Part shown: positions 9,078-18,551 of the stretch, piece after piece
How the letters are laid out: the number at the start of each line of letters is the position of its first letter
How positions within the stretch are numbered: position 1 is the first letter of the stretch
Assembly: GCA_947449835.1 (NCBI GenBank)
Contig: CANFSZ010000006.1
Location: 17,666 to 81,665, forward strand
Reading direction: 5' to 3'
Source of the DNA: Opitutia bacterium
Lineage (GTDB): Bacteria; Verrucomicrobiota; Verrucomicrobiia; Opitutales; Opitutaceae
Length of the DNA: 64,000 nt
Translations under genes and position numbers: made by a program
The notes under the pieces: model-generated
Seen by the model: the letters and a program-made list of their open reading frames with translations, nothing else
What the model was told of the DNA's origin: nothing
The model's database searches: none

Positions 9078-9944
9078 TCAGAATTTCACCATCAAGCGAT
9101 CACCGCCGAGCCCGAGCCGGCTGTTGACCGACTCGTAGAGGCGCTCGTCGGAAATCCGACTGGCCAAGCGCTCGCTGCTCCGCGGGGAGATTGGTTTCGC
9201 ATTGGCCACGACCGGCAACGCCGTACCGAGGTAACGCGCCCGCCGCACATCGGCTGGAGCCTTCATCTGCGCGAGCGGATCCACCACCGGCGTACGTGCC
9301 GGCATCACACGTGATTCAAAACCACGCATCACCGGATTCAGCAGCGGACGGCCGCCAAAGGTATTATCGTCGGATTGAGCCGCCGCAAAATTTTCCGCGA
9401 TCGAGCGAGCCGAAGGGCTCGCGACAGCCACCTTATCGGCGCCAGCACCGATGAGCGTCGCCATCGCCGAGACGCGTTGCGCGCCGTCGGCACTCGTGAA
9501 GTTATTTTCCGCCGCTGCGTTGATGTCGGTATCTTCCGTCGCCGCAACGTCTAAGGCGGTGATCGCCGGGAAATTAACGACGTTCGCAGAATTGCCCGCC
9601 AAGAAGCCGGAATTCGACCGAAGGTTATTTTCAGTTCCTTGTTCCACGAGCCCGGGCAACACGACGCCACCGGAACCGGCGTTCTGGGTTTGATATTCCC
9701 GCACGCTCAAAAAAGTCAGCGCCAACACCGCCGTAGCTCCGAGCGGTAAATGATAACGCGAAAGTCCCGCTAGGGCGCGGGCGGGCAACGTCTGCCACCA
9801 GGGACGTTTCGCAACGAGAGCCGTGAGTTGCTTGGCGCGCAGCTCGCGTTCAAATTGCACCCAAAATTCCGGCGCAGGGCGCTCGGCCCGCTTCAAACGC
9901 AGCAAATCCTCAAGGCTCACGGGTTTCTGGTGATCGGACTTCAT
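9078..9944 (-). CDS. Probable membrane anti-sigma factor
   Basis: The 288-residue protein has a cytoplasmic N-terminal region (1-60, rich in charged residues, 'LEDLLRLKRAERPAPEFWVQFERELR'-type helices). One membrane helix follows (about 66-82, 'LPLGATAVLALTFLSV'), then an extracytoplasmic, low-complexity Ala/Asn/Ser-rich region with no recognised domain. The role is inferred from context. It follows the ECF sigma gene with a four-base overlap (ATGA), the usual place of a cognate anti-sigma. The topology (N-in, single helix) fits, but no zinc-binding ZAS motif (HxxxCxxC) is present, so it would be a non-ZAS type. It is the last gene before a strong terminator. Confidence 0.6.
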   Translation of the reverse strand: MKSDHQKPVSLEDLLRLKRAERPAPEFWVQFERELRAKQLTALVAKRPWWQTLPARALAGLSRYHLPLGATAVLALTFLSVREYQTQNAGSGGVVLPGLVEQGTENNLRSNSGFLAGNSANVVNFPAITALDVAATEDTDINAAAENNFTSADGAQRVSAMATLIGAGADKVAVASPSARSIAENFAAAQSDDNTFGGRPLLNPVMRGFESRVMPARTPVVDPLAQMKAPADVRRARYLGTALPVVANAKPISPRSSERLASRISDERLYESVNSRLGLGGDRLMVKF

Positions 9945-10633
9945 CGGCGCAGGTAAGGCTGGAGCTCAGCTTGCAAGAGTTGTTTCGCGTAATGCAGCCG
10001 CGATCGCACGGTTCCCACGGAGGAATCCATGATCTCGGCGATCTCTTGGTGGCTCAGGCCCTCGATTTCGAATAAAGTAACCACGGTGCGATGCTTGATA
10101 GACAGTTTCTGCATCGCTTCGTTCAATTTTTCCTGAAGTTCGCGCACGTAGGTGTCTTTTTCGGCCCCACTCGTGTCCGTGAGCGCGGCGATAATCTCGC
10201 GGGAAACCGGCTCATCGGCGTCGATCTGTTGCAGGCTAAAAAACGAGCGGAGGCGGTGTTTACGCAGGTGACTCAGCGCCGTATTCACCGCGATCCGATA
10301 CAACCAGGTAAAAAACGACGACTGCCCGCTGAAACGGTGTATCGACTGAAACGTCTTAATAAACGCGTCTTGCGTGAGATCGGCTGCATCCTCGCGATTC
10401 GAGGTCATGTTGTAAATAATCCCGAGCACGCGCTCGCGGTATTTAAGGATCAACTCGTCGAAAGCCGCCACGTCGCCGGCTTGCACGCGATGCACGATTG
10501 CCATGTCGGCATCGGCCTCGAGCACCCGCTCCGGGGAGGCAACGAGGGTTTTGCCGATGACCTTGGTGGCGTGCATGACATCGTGAGCAAACCCGAGCCC
10601 GCGCCCGGAGCAAATGGAAAGTTTTTCGCTCAT
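9941..10633 (-). CDS. ECF-type RNA polymerase sigma factor (RpoE-like)
   Basis: The protein has 230 residues from the ATG at 10633. Sigma-2 has the typical 'FDELILKYRERVLGIIYNMTSN' and 'DLTQDAFIKTFQSIHRF' motifs, with 'FFTWLYRIAVNTALSHLRKHR'. Sigma-4 carries the helix-turn-helix in 'GLSHQEIAEIMDSSVGTVRSRL'. The chosen start overlaps the stop of the kinase gene (ATGA), giving translational coupling; a longer frame back to 10684 would lie inside the kinase gene. About 35 residues precede the sigma-2 region, longer than in minimal ECF factors. It should direct polymerase to a specific regulon, held in check by the downstream membrane protein. Confidence 0.88.
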   Translation of the reverse strand: MSEKLSICSGRGLGFAHDVMHATKVIGKTLVASPERVLEADADMAIVHRVQAGDVAAFDELILKYRERVLGIIYNMTSNREDAADLTQDAFIKTFQSIHRFSGQSSFFTWLYRIAVNTALSHLRKHRLRSFFSLQQIDADEPVSREIIAALTDTSGAEKDTYVRELQEKLNEAMQKLSIKHRTVVTLFEIEGLSHQEIAEIMDSSVGTVRSRLHYAKQLLQAELQPYLRR

Positions 10634-12417
10634 CGCGGTAACTGGAAATAAAACTCCGTGCCTTTTCCTGGTTCGCTCATGCACGCGATACTGCCGCAGT
10701 GAGCGACGATGATCTCGCGGGCAATCGCCAAGCCCAGCCCCGCGCCGGCCTTCGTCTGTCCCGGCGCCCGATAAAAACGCTCAAACACCTGCGCCACACT
10801 CTCCGCCGGAATTCCCGGACCCGTGTCGTGAACAGAAAAACGCACAAAGCCCAACGGCGCCGCCGCGGCCGAGAGCGTGATGACGCCGCCCGGCGAGCTG
10901 AATTTCGCGGCGTTGGCGAGCAGGTTGATAAACACATGGCGGATGCGCACTCCATCCACGCGGATTCGACCGAGTTCCTCGGCGCTTCGCACTTCGAGGC
11001 GCGCCCCCGCGGCCGTGATAAAACTGCGCGCCTCCGCCGCGATCTCGGCGAGCAGTTCGCTCACAGAAATTTCCGTGAGATCGAGCGAGGTCGCGCCGGC
11101 TTCAAGGCGCGTCAAATCGAGCAAGTTGTCGAGAATGCGCAGCAACCGGTCTGCATCGTCGCGCGCGGTCTCGAGTAACTCACGTTGCGCCGGTGCGAGC
11201 GCACCGACGTTTTGCTCGAGCAAAAGATAAATCGCGAGACGCAGGCTTGTGAGCGGAGTCTTGAGCTCGTGGCTGACGGTGCCCGCGAGATTTGTTTTAG
11301 CATCATCGAGCAGGCGAAACTGGGTCACATCTTGAAGAATGATCGCAGCGCCCTTGAAGGCCGTGAGCGTGTCGCCGATCGCGAGGATGCGCGGCAGGTA
11401 ATACCGCACTTCGCGATCCAAGCGGAAGGAGACGACGTGGCGATAATCCGTGGGCAAATAATGCTGGCCCGACGCCATCACCTGCGCGAGCGGCTCGGCG
11501 AGCTCCGGTGGAAAGCGCGCGGGGAAATCCGGTGATTGCACGAGACGCTCGGCCGCGGGATTGCGCACCGTGTGCGTGCCGTCGTTCTCCAAAACAAACA
11601 CCGGATCTGGCGCCGAGGTGAGCGTCGCCTCCATCGTGCGCTGCGTGCGTACGACGTGGGCCAACGTCGCATCGCGGTAAGCGCGGAGTTTGGCGGACAT
11701 GTGGTTAAACGCGCGTGCGAGTTGCCCGAGTTCGTCCCGCGAACGCTCCGGCACTTCCTGGTCGAGGTTGCCATCGCCGATGGCGAGTACCGAAGCGGTG
11801 AGTTCCTGAATCGGTTGCAGGAGAAAACTTGAAAACCGCCACGCCAAAACCAACGAGAGGAGCAACGCCGCCGCGATGCCGCCGAGCACAACGTACAGCG
11901 TCGTAGTCGCGAGAGATTCAGCGCGCGCCGCGGTTGCCAACGCAGCGGCATAGTCACGGCGGTTGAGTTCTTCGATGGCGGCGAAGAGTCGATAAAGCGC
12001 GGTCTCGAGACGTTGCGTCGTCGGCAGCGAACCGGGCCCACCCAAACGCAGCGCCGCTCCGGCCTGCTGAGTATAATCGTGCAACGCTTCATCAAGCGCC
12101 GCGATCAAGGGCGCGCGTGAACCGGCCGCTGCGGCGGTCGATTGCGCCATGAGCTCACGCGTAAACGACGCGCGCGCGTCATCAAAAATCCGCTGAGCCT
12201 CAAGCGGATCTGAGCGGGCCGAAACGGATGTCGCGCGACTCATCGCCATGGCCGCCGCGCGCATCCGCTGGCTGGCCAACACCGCAGCGTAGTCCGCGAT
12301 CAACTCGCGTTGCATCGAGCCGGTGAATTGTCGGCTCACGATCACTGCGTAGCTGCCCGTCGCGAGCAACAGCAACAGAAACGGCAATAAACCGAGATGG
12401 AGGCGGGTACGCAGCAT
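10630..12417 (-). CDS. Membrane histidine kinase (HAMP-PAS-HisKA-HATPase)
   Basis: The 595-residue sensor kinase has a first membrane helix at about 8-28 and an extracytoplasmic sensor of about 140 residues. A second helix (about 173-192) is followed by a HAMP linker (193-250, 'QPIQELTASVLAIGDGNLDQ') and a PAS-like domain (about 262-368). The phosphoacceptor His383 is in 'VSHELKTPLTS'. The ATP-binding domain has the N box near 'INLLANAAKF', 'DTGPGIP' and 'GAGLGLAIAREI'. It lies 15 bp downstream of the NtrC-type regulator and overlaps the sigma gene, so it probably phosphorylates that regulator. The ligand is not predictable from the sensor region. Confidence 0.9.
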   Translation of the reverse strand: MLRTRLHLGLLPFLLLLLATGSYAVIVSRQFTGSMQRELIADYAAVLASQRMRAAAMAMSRATSVSARSDPLEAQRIFDDARASFTRELMAQSTAAAAGSRAPLIAALDEALHDYTQQAGAALRLGGPGSLPTTQRLETALYRLFAAIEELNRRDYAAALATAARAESLATTTLYVVLGGIAAALLLSLVLAWRFSSFLLQPIQELTASVLAIGDGNLDQEVPERSRDELGQLARAFNHMSAKLRAYRDATLAHVVRTQRTMEATLTSAPDPVFVLENDGTHTVRNPAAERLVQSPDFPARFPPELAEPLAQVMASGQHYLPTDYRHVVSFRLDREVRYYLPRILAIGDTLTAFKGAAIILQDVTQFRLLDDAKTNLAGTVSHELKTPLTSLRLAIYLLLEQNVGALAPAQRELLETARDDADRLLRILDNLLDLTRLEAGATSLDLTEISVSELLAEIAAEARSFITAAGARLEVRSAEELGRIRVDGVRIRHVFINLLANAAKFSSPGGVITLSAAAAPLGFVRFSVHDTGPGIPAESVAQVFERFYRAPGQTKAGAGLGLAIAREIIVAHCGSIACMSEPGKGTEFYFQLPR

Positions 12418-12432
12418 CGCGAGCGGGTGCGT

Positions 12433-13767
12433 TTAAAGCAGGCCGAGTTTCTGGCGCTTGCGGTACAACGTGGCCGGATCGATGCCGAGGATGCGCGCGG
12501 CTTCATCCAGCGTAGTCGTGGTCGCAAGAATCCGGCGCAGGTGCTCCGTCTCGAGCGCATCCACCGTGACGCGCGCCCCGACGTTGATCGCGGCATCGAT
12601 CGGCGCGCCCAACGTATCCGGCAAATCGGCCAGCTCGATCGTTTCATGAGCCGCGAGGATCACGGCGCGTTCCACGACGTTGCTCAATTCTCGGAGATTG
12701 CCCGGCCACCCATAGGCCACAAATGCCGCTTTCACGGCGGGCGCGTAAGCGATGATTTTTTTACCCAAACGCGCGGCAAAATGCAGACGATAACTTTCCG
12801 CCAGCGCCAGCAAATCGCCCGGCCGCTCGCGCAAAGCGGGCAACGTCACCGCGATGACGTTGAGCCGATAAAAAAGATCTTCCCGGAAACGCCCCGCCTT
12901 CACTTCGGCCGCGAGATCGCGGTTAGTCGCAGCGATGACGCGGACTTGCGCGCGGCGCGGCGTGGTCTCACCCACGCGTTCGTATTCGCGCTCCTGGAGA
13001 AGTCGCAGGAGCTTAGGTTGGATGGCGAGCGGCAGTTCGCCGATCTCATCGAGAAACAACGTCCCGCCCGCGGCCGCGGCAACTTTGCCCACGGTATCGG
13101 CGACGGCGCCCGTGAATGAGCCTTTCATGTGACCGAACAACTCGCTCTCCAACAACTCGCGCGAAAGCGACGGACAGTTGACCGTCACAAAGGCGGCGTC
13201 GCGTTGCGCGCTACGCCGATGCAGTGCGCGCGCGAGCAGGCTTTTGCCGGTGCCGCTGGGGCCGAGTAACAACAGGCTCGCGGGACTCTCGGCCGCCTTA
13301 AACGCCATCGCGAGAGCGCGGGCCATGACGGGTTCGGCTGATTCCAGCGCGATGGGCGGCGCTTCGGCGACGAGATCGGATTCGAGAGCGCGGACGCGAT
13401 TTTGGAGCGTCGCGGCTTTTTCAATCTTGGCGAGCACGGCGCGGATCTGATCCGGCGTGAAAGGTTTCGGGATAAAATCAAACGCCCCGCGGCGCATCGC
13501 CTCCACCGTCGTGGCGATGTTCGCGTAGGCGGTGAACATCACAACCGCGACCGAGGGTTGCAGGTGCAAGATCCGCGCGAGCACATCGAGCCCGTCCTCA
13601 GCGCCGAGTTTTAAATCAAGAAACACGGCGTCAAAAACTTCATCGCCCAAGACCTTCAGCGCGCGGGACCCGGTGGCGGCCTCGACGGCGGGGTGACCAG
13701 CGGTCTCGAGGACAATCCGCGTGGTTTTACGGATCGAAGGCTCGTCGTCGGCAATGAGGACACGCAT
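12433..13767 (-). CDS. NtrC-family sigma-54-dependent response regulator
   Basis: Three domains cover the 444 residues. The receiver (1-115) has its phosphoacceptor Asp51 ('VFLDLKLG') and Lys101 in 'IPKPF'. The AAA+ domain (about 140-370) has Walker A 'GPSGTGKS' (169-176), the sigma-54 contact loop as 'GSFTGA' (216-221, where GAFTGA is canonical) and Walker B 'GGTLFLDEIGEL' (234-245). A Fis-type helix-turn-helix lies at the C-terminus ('LDEAARILGIDPATLYRKRQKLG'-type ending). It is the first gene of the four-gene operon and partners the kinase. The Ala-to-Ser change in the loop occurs in other functional activators, so activity is likely retained. Confidence 0.92.
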   Translation of the reverse strand: MRVLIADDEPSIRKTTRIVLETAGHPAVEAATGSRALKVLGDEVFDAVFLDLKLGAEDGLDVLARILHLQPSVAVVMFTAYANIATTVEAMRRGAFDFIPKPFTPDQIRAVLAKIEKAATLQNRVRALESDLVAEAPPIALESAEPVMARALAMAFKAAESPASLLLLGPSGTGKSLLARALHRRSAQRDAAFVTVNCPSLSRELLESELFGHMKGSFTGAVADTVGKVAAAAGGTLFLDEIGELPLAIQPKLLRLLQEREYERVGETTPRRAQVRVIAATNRDLAAEVKAGRFREDLFYRLNVIAVTLPALRERPGDLLALAESYRLHFAARLGKKIIAYAPAVKAAFVAYGWPGNLRELSNVVERAVILAAHETIELADLPDTLGAPIDAAINVGARVTVDALETEHLRRILATTTTLDEAARILGIDPATLYRKRQKLGLL

Positions 13768-13977
13768 GGTCGAGAGTTATTTGAAAAAGCGAAGGGCCAA
13801 GACCGAAAGCGCGGGCATAAAGGGATTTAACTTACGCGCAGAGCGAGAATCCGGGCGCAACGTAGCGCTTAAGACCCAACTAGCCCCACGAGGTTCCCGG
13901 CGGCGGCGGCTAAAGATTTTTTTCTTTAGTCGAATGCCGTCGATAAAGTCTCTACGCCTGAACCTTCAAAACCCGCC

Positions 13978-15207
13978 ATGGCGCTTCCCAGCAATCCCTC
14001 TCTCCGGTCTGAAACCGGCCCCATCGTTCCTCCACCGCGCGTGGCCGATCTCGAAATCAAAGACGCGCAGCTGATTTTCAGCGCTGTATGGTACGATCTT
14101 CAGGCGGAATTCGGCCGCGAAAATCTGCGTTTCCCCAAGGAATTCATCCTCCTCGGCGGTGCCCCCGGCGCCGGCAAAGGCACCAACACCCGCTTCATTG
14201 CTCAAGCGCGCGGTCTAACCTGCGAGCCGGTCGTCATCAGCGCGTTGCTCGACACGCCTGAAGCCAAACGGCTCAAGGACGGAGGCAACATGGTCGGCGA
14301 CCGCGAGGTGATCGGATTGCTGCTACGCCGGTTGTTGCACGAAGAATTTCGCGACGGCGTCATCCTCGATGGTTTTCCGCGCACCAAGGTTCAGGTCGAA
14401 TGCTTAAAGTTGCTCGTGGATAAGATGCACGGGTTGCGCCGCGAGTTTTACTCGACGCCGTTGAGCATCCATTTTCGCCAGCCCACGATTCACATCATGG
14501 TGTTGTTTGTGGACGAGAAGACGTCGGTGGACCGCCAACTTTTCCGCGGACGCGAGGTCAAAGCCCACAACGAAGAAGTCCGCCGCACCGGCGTGGGCGA
14601 ATTGCTCGAAGAGCGCGCCACCGATTTCGACCAAGCGCTGGCGCAACGACGTTATCGCGTGTTTAAGGAGCAAACGTGGGACGCGCTCCAAGAGCTGAAG
14701 GAAATTTTTCACTACCATTTCGTCAACGCGCAGGGCTCGGTCGACGAAGTCGAGCGCAACATCCAGCACGAGCTCGAATACCAGAGCACGCTTGAGCTCG
14801 ACCCGCGCACGGTGGATCGACTACGCGCGATTCCCGTGGCGAGCGAGATCATCATTCACGCGCGTCAGGAGCTCGTACGCCGCCTCGATGGCTACGAACT
14901 GGAACACGCCGAACTCTTCGGCCGGGTGGCGGCTTTCATCGAAAAAAAGATGATGCCGATCGTGCTGCGCCACGCGATCTCAGGCGTTGCCTTGGTCAAC
15001 GCCGAGGATCCGTGCCTAGAAGATCCCGTCGCACTGGCGATGTTGATCGATATTTTTTCCGAACGAGGCTACCACGCGGCCGTGGATTTGCACCGCATCG
15101 AGATCCCCGAACACTTCGACCTCAAGACCGGCCAGATCAAATGCCGGTTGAAAAAAGTCTACCGCATCCAAGTGCGTTTCCCGGGCTCGGAAATTCGCCG
15201 CGGCTAA
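13978..15207 (+). CDS. Adenylate-kinase-like nucleoside monophosphate kinase with long C-terminal extension
   Basis: The 409-residue protein has an adenylate-kinase core at about 55-275. The P-loop is 'GGAPGAGKGTN' (60-70) and the NMP-binding signature is 'DGFPRTKVQ' (131-139). An Arg-containing lid-like stretch follows ('REVKAHNEEVRRTGVGEL'). The remaining 130 or so residues and a 50-residue N-terminal extension are not part of standard adenylate kinase (about 215 residues). The core predicts phosphate transfer from ATP to a nucleoside monophosphate, but the extension could change the substrate or add a binding function. It is monocistronic and convergent with the export permease genes. Confidence 0.7.
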   Translation: MALPSNPSLRSETGPIVPPPRVADLEIKDAQLIFSAVWYDLQAEFGRENLRFPKEFILLGGAPGAGKGTNTRFIAQARGLTCEPVVISALLDTPEAKRLKDGGNMVGDREVIGLLLRRLLHEEFRDGVILDGFPRTKVQVECLKLLVDKMHGLRREFYSTPLSIHFRQPTIHIMVLFVDEKTSVDRQLFRGREVKAHNEEVRRTGVGELLEERATDFDQALAQRRYRVFKEQTWDALQELKEIFHYHFVNAQGSVDEVERNIQHELEYQSTLELDPRTVDRLRAIPVASEIIIHARQELVRRLDGYELEHAELFGRVAAFIEKKMMPIVLRHAISGVALVNAEDPCLEDPVALAMLIDIFSERGYHAAVDLHRIEIPEHFDLKTGQIKCRLKKVYRIQVRFPGSEIRRG

Positions 15208-15227
15208 GTTCCCTGCCCGTCAGACGT

Positions 15228-15250
15228 GCCCGGCGTGACTCAAGCCGGGC
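15228..15250. terminator. Hairpin between convergent genes
   Basis: Perfect 7-bp arms gcccggc (15228-15234) and gccgggc (15244-15250) lie in the 46-bp gap between two convergent genes. There is no T-run on either side, so intrinsic termination is only possible, not shown. Confidence 0.4.
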
Positions 15251-15253
15251 GCA

Positions 15254-16495
15254 TCACTCGTAGCGCAGCGCCTCGATCGGATCGAGCGCAGCGGCTTTCC
15301 ACGCGGGGTAAAAACCAAAGCCCACGCCGATCCCGCAGCACACCAGCAAACCCGCGAGCGCCCAGCCCCAAGGGAAAACCACCGAGGCGCTCAGCAGCAA
15401 CGCGAGGCCATTGCCCGCGCCAACTCCGAGCAAGATGCCGACCAAGCCACCGGCGACCGAGATCGCGACTGACTCGATGAGAAATTGCGTGAGGATGCTG
15501 ATTTTCCGCGCACCGATCGATTTACGAATACCAATCTCCTTGGTGCGCTCGGTCACGCTCACGAGCATGATATTCATGATGCCGACCCCTGCAGCGAGGA
15601 GCGCAATCGCACTGATCACAAACGCGCCGGCGCTGATCGCATCGGCGACTTTGGCGAAGGCGGCGATGAGTGAATCGTTGGAGTAGATTTCAAAATCATT
15701 TTCCTGCTCAGGCCGCAGGCCGCGCACGATGCGCATCGCGGTCACGATTTTATCCAGCGTCTCGTTGTAGCGATCCTGCGACGGAGCTTGGATCGCGATG
15801 CTGATGCTCCGACGAGCGCGGCCAAAATCGATCACGAAACGCGTGATCGGAATGATCAAGATACCATCCTGGGAATTACCAAAGGAAGAACCGCGCTCCG
15901 CAAACGTGCCGATTACGGTGTAGGTTTTGCCGGAGACTTTCACGAGTTTGCCCAAGGGTGTCTCGTTGGGAAACAGCCGGGATACAATCGTCTGGCCGAT
16001 GATGATCACGGGACGAGCCAGCTCGACATCGGCCGGGGTCAGATTGCGACCGATACCGATGCTGTATTGATTGGCGGTGAGAAAATGTTCGTTGCTACCA
16101 CCGAAATTGAGTCCGGGGCTCGTCTTGCGATTTTCATAAGTAGCCTGAACGACGCCTTCATTATTGAAGGTCTTGAGGCAGACAACATCGGTGTAACCTT
16201 CGATGAGTTGAGCGAAACGGAGCGCGTTAGGCAGCGTGATGTCGCGACGATTTTCGAAGCGACGACGATTGGCTCCATCGCTGGAAATTCCGATCGGATT
16301 TTTCCCGACTTGAATGATATTAGAGCCCAAGAAACTGAGGCCGGACTCGACGGACTGACGCAGCGCTGAGACCGCGGTCATCACGCCGATGACAGAAAAA
16401 ACGCCGATCGTAATCCCGAGCATCGTGAGCGCCGAACGCAGCTTATTCACGCCCAGAGAGCCGAGGGCCATGCGGAGAATTTCGGTAAATTTCAT
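15254..16495 (-). CDS. MacB-type ABC transporter permease
   Basis: The 413-residue permease has one N-terminal membrane helix ('LRSALTMLGITIGVFSVIGVM'-type), a large periplasmic MacB-PCD region and the FtsX-type domain with three helices at the C-terminus. The signature 'ERTKEIGIRKSIGARK' precedes the helices, and 'WKAAALDPIEALRYE' ends the protein. The ATG at 16495 is preferred, since longer starts run into the upstream permease gene, which ends at 16503. It forms an export unit with the three genes upstream. MacB systems use the ATPase cycle to drive export from the periplasm rather than to move cargo through the membrane. Confidence 0.85.
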   Translation of the reverse strand: MKFTEILRMALGSLGVNKLRSALTMLGITIGVFSVIGVMTAVSALRQSVESGLSFLGSNIIQVGKNPIGISSDGANRRRFENRRDITLPNALRFAQLIEGYTDVVCLKTFNNEGVVQATYENRKTSPGLNFGGSNEHFLTANQYSIGIGRNLTPADVELARPVIIIGQTIVSRLFPNETPLGKLVKVSGKTYTVIGTFAERGSSFGNSQDGILIIPITRFVIDFGRARRSISIAIQAPSQDRYNETLDKIVTAMRIVRGLRPEQENDFEIYSNDSLIAAFAKVADAISAGAFVISAIALLAAGVGIMNIMLVSVTERTKEIGIRKSIGARKISILTQFLIESVAISVAGGLVGILLGVGAGNGLALLLSASVVFPWGWALAGLLVCCGIGVGFGFYPAWKAAALDPIEALRYE

Positions 16496-16502
16496 GCGCG
16501 TC

Positions 16503-17753
16503 TTATTCGTAACGCAGCGCCACCACCGGATCGAGGCGAGAGGCGCCCCACGCCGGCGCAAAACCGGATATGATGCCCGTCAAAATGGAAACCGCCATAC
16601 TGATAAAAACGAGGCTCACCGAGAATTCGACGGGGATAGCCGGAAACGCCGCGCCGACCGCCAACACGAGCCCATAAGTCAGCCCGAGGCCCACGAAGCC
16701 GCCGATCAGACAAATCGAAACGGCCTCAATCAAAAACTGCAGCAAGATCGTCCGGCGGCGCGCGCCGAGGGCTTTGCGCGTACCGATCTCCTTCGTGCGC
16801 TCTTTCACGGAAACGAAGGTGATGTTCATGATGCCGATGGCGCCGACGAAAAGCGAAAGTCCCGTGATAAATAATCCCGCGAGAGCGATGCCTTGCTTGA
16901 TCGGATCGAGTTGAGCTTTGAAGGCGCCTTGTTCGTTGATGTTAAAATTATCGCGTTCGCCGGGGAGTTGAGCGCGCACGCGGCGCATCGCACCGGTGAG
17001 CTCTTCGCGAGCATCGGCCACGCGCGTTTTGTCGGTGATCTTCACGCGAATCTCGGCGCCACGGCGCACACTGAAATATTTCCGAAACGCCTCGAGCGGT
17101 AAGATCGCCTGATTATCGAAGGAAAAGAGCCCGAGAAAAGAGCCTTGTTTCGCGACGACGCCGATAACCGTAAACGGATGCCCACCAATCATGACGGTCT
17201 GATCGATGGAGGAGCGGTTTTGAAAGAGCGCTTCGGCGACGTCGAAGCCCAACACGCAGACAGGTCGACCGCCGGCGGCTTCAGTGTCATTAAACAGGCG
17301 GCCTTCGGAAAAATCGGCGCTGATGAGTCGGCCGTAGTCGGCGGTTGTGCCTATCGTGAAGACTCCGCTGACTTTATTTTCACCGGCCTTGACCGAATTC
17401 CCGCGGGCGGAAACGGGCACCGCGACTTCGAGCAGAGAGTTGGGCGTCTGTTCGATGATATGGTTGAGCTTGTCGGCATCTTCAGGGCGGATGGGCGGGC
17501 GATTGGCGTAGTTCCACCAATCTTCGACGCCGCCCCAAGGCCATTTCTGGACGTAGAGGACGTCGTCGCCGAGCATCGCGAGGCTTTTTGTAAAACCCGT
17601 GTCGATGCCACGGATGGCCGTACCCATGAGCGTGACGGCGACGATGCCAATGATGACCCCGAGCGCCGTGAGCACCGAACGCAGCTTGTTCGCGCGGATC
17701 TGAGCGAAGGCGATGCGAAAGGACTCGGTGAGCTCGTAAAGGAGACGCTTCAT
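16503..17753 (-). CDS. MacB-type ABC transporter permease
   Basis: This 416-residue paralogue of the next permease has the same plan: an N-terminal helix ('LRSVLTALGVIIGIVAVTLM'-type), a periplasmic domain of about 230 residues, and a C-terminal FtsX domain with 'ERTKEIGTRKALGARRRT' and 'GASRLDPVVALRYE'. Two different permeases in tandem suggest a heterodimeric channel, unlike E. coli MacB, where ATPase and permease are fused and homodimeric. It lies 21 bp after the ATPase gene and 7 bp before the second permease, so all are one transcript. Confidence 0.87.
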   Translation of the reverse strand: MKRLLYELTESFRIAFAQIRANKLRSVLTALGVIIGIVAVTLMGTAIRGIDTGFTKSLAMLGDDVLYVQKWPWGGVEDWWNYANRPPIRPEDADKLNHIIEQTPNSLLEVAVPVSARGNSVKAGENKVSGVFTIGTTADYGRLISADFSEGRLFNDTEAAGGRPVCVLGFDVAEALFQNRSSIDQTVMIGGHPFTVIGVVAKQGSFLGLFSFDNQAILPLEAFRKYFSVRRGAEIRVKITDKTRVADAREELTGAMRRVRAQLPGERDNFNINEQGAFKAQLDPIKQGIALAGLFITGLSLFVGAIGIMNITFVSVKERTKEIGTRKALGARRRTILLQFLIEAVSICLIGGFVGLGLTYGLVLAVGAAFPAIPVEFSVSLVFISMAVSILTGIISGFAPAWGASRLDPVVALRYE

Positions 17754-17774
17754 GTGGGCGGGGCGAAACGCGGC

Positions 17775-18509
17775 TCAATAGACTGAGCCGTCGCTCTCGA
17801 TCAGACCATCACGCAGCCGAACGATGCGGCGGGCATGGCGCGCGATGTCTTCTTCGTGCGTGACGACGATCAAGGTGTTGCCCTGCTCGTAGAGTTGCTC
17901 GAACAGCGCCATGATTTCGACACCCGTCTTGGAATCGAGATTACCCGTGGGCTCATCGGCGAGGATGATCGAGGGCGAATTGACGAGAGCGCGGGCAATG
18001 GCGACGCGTTGGCGTTGGCCGCCGGAGAGCTCGTTGGGTTTGTGATGGAGGCGCGAACCGAGGCCGACGTTTTCCAAAGCGCGGATGGCGCGGGCGCGGC
18101 GTTCGGCGGGCGCGTAGCCGGCGTAGATGAGAGGCAACTCGACGTTGGCCAGAGCGGTGGAACGCGGGAGTAGATTAAACGTTTGAAAAACAAAGCCGAT
18201 CTCGCGGTTGCGGATGTCGGCGAGTTCGTCGTCGATCATGGAAGCGACGTTCTTGCCGTTGAATTCGTAACGGCCGGCGGTGGGCGTATCGAGGCAACCC
18301 AGCATGTTCATGAGGGTGGACTTGCCGGAGCCGGAAGGGCCCATGATCGCGAGGTATTCGTTGCGATGGATCTGCACCGAAACGCCGCGCAAGGCGTGGA
18401 TGGTCTCTTCGCCCATTTCGTAGAGCTTGGTGACGCCGGCGATGTCGATGACGAGAGGGCCTGCCGGGCGCGTGAGGCGGCTGGCGGCGGGGGCTGATGA
18501 AGGAATCAT
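17775..18509 (-). CDS. ABC transporter ATP-binding protein (MacB/LolD type)
   Basis: The 244-residue ATPase has Walker A 'GPSGSGKST', the Q-loop in '[12 protein letters not shown]', signature '[15 protein letters not shown]', Walker B '[13 protein letters not shown]' and switch His in 'VVTHEED'. The 'N-L-L-P' after the Q-loop and the 'DEPTGNLDS' wording are typical of the MacB/LolD/FtsE branch, which couples to FtsX-type permeases. It is placed between the membrane-fusion protein gene and the two permeases. Confidence 0.92.
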   Translation of the reverse strand: MIPSSAPAASRLTRPAGPLVIDIAGVTKLYEMGEETIHALRGVSVQIHRNEYLAIMGPSGSGKSTLMNMLGCLDTPTAGRYEFNGKNVASMIDDELADIRNREIGFVFQTFNLLPRSTALANVELPLIYAGYAPAERRARAIRALENVGLGSRLHHKPNELSGGQRQRVAIARALVNSPSIILADEPTGNLDSKTGVEIMALFEQLYEQGNTLIVVTHEEDIARHARRIVRLRDGLIESDGSVY

Positions 18510-18551
18510 GACGTGGAGGCGTTGGCGGAAAGGGCGAGGGCCGCGCGCAAA

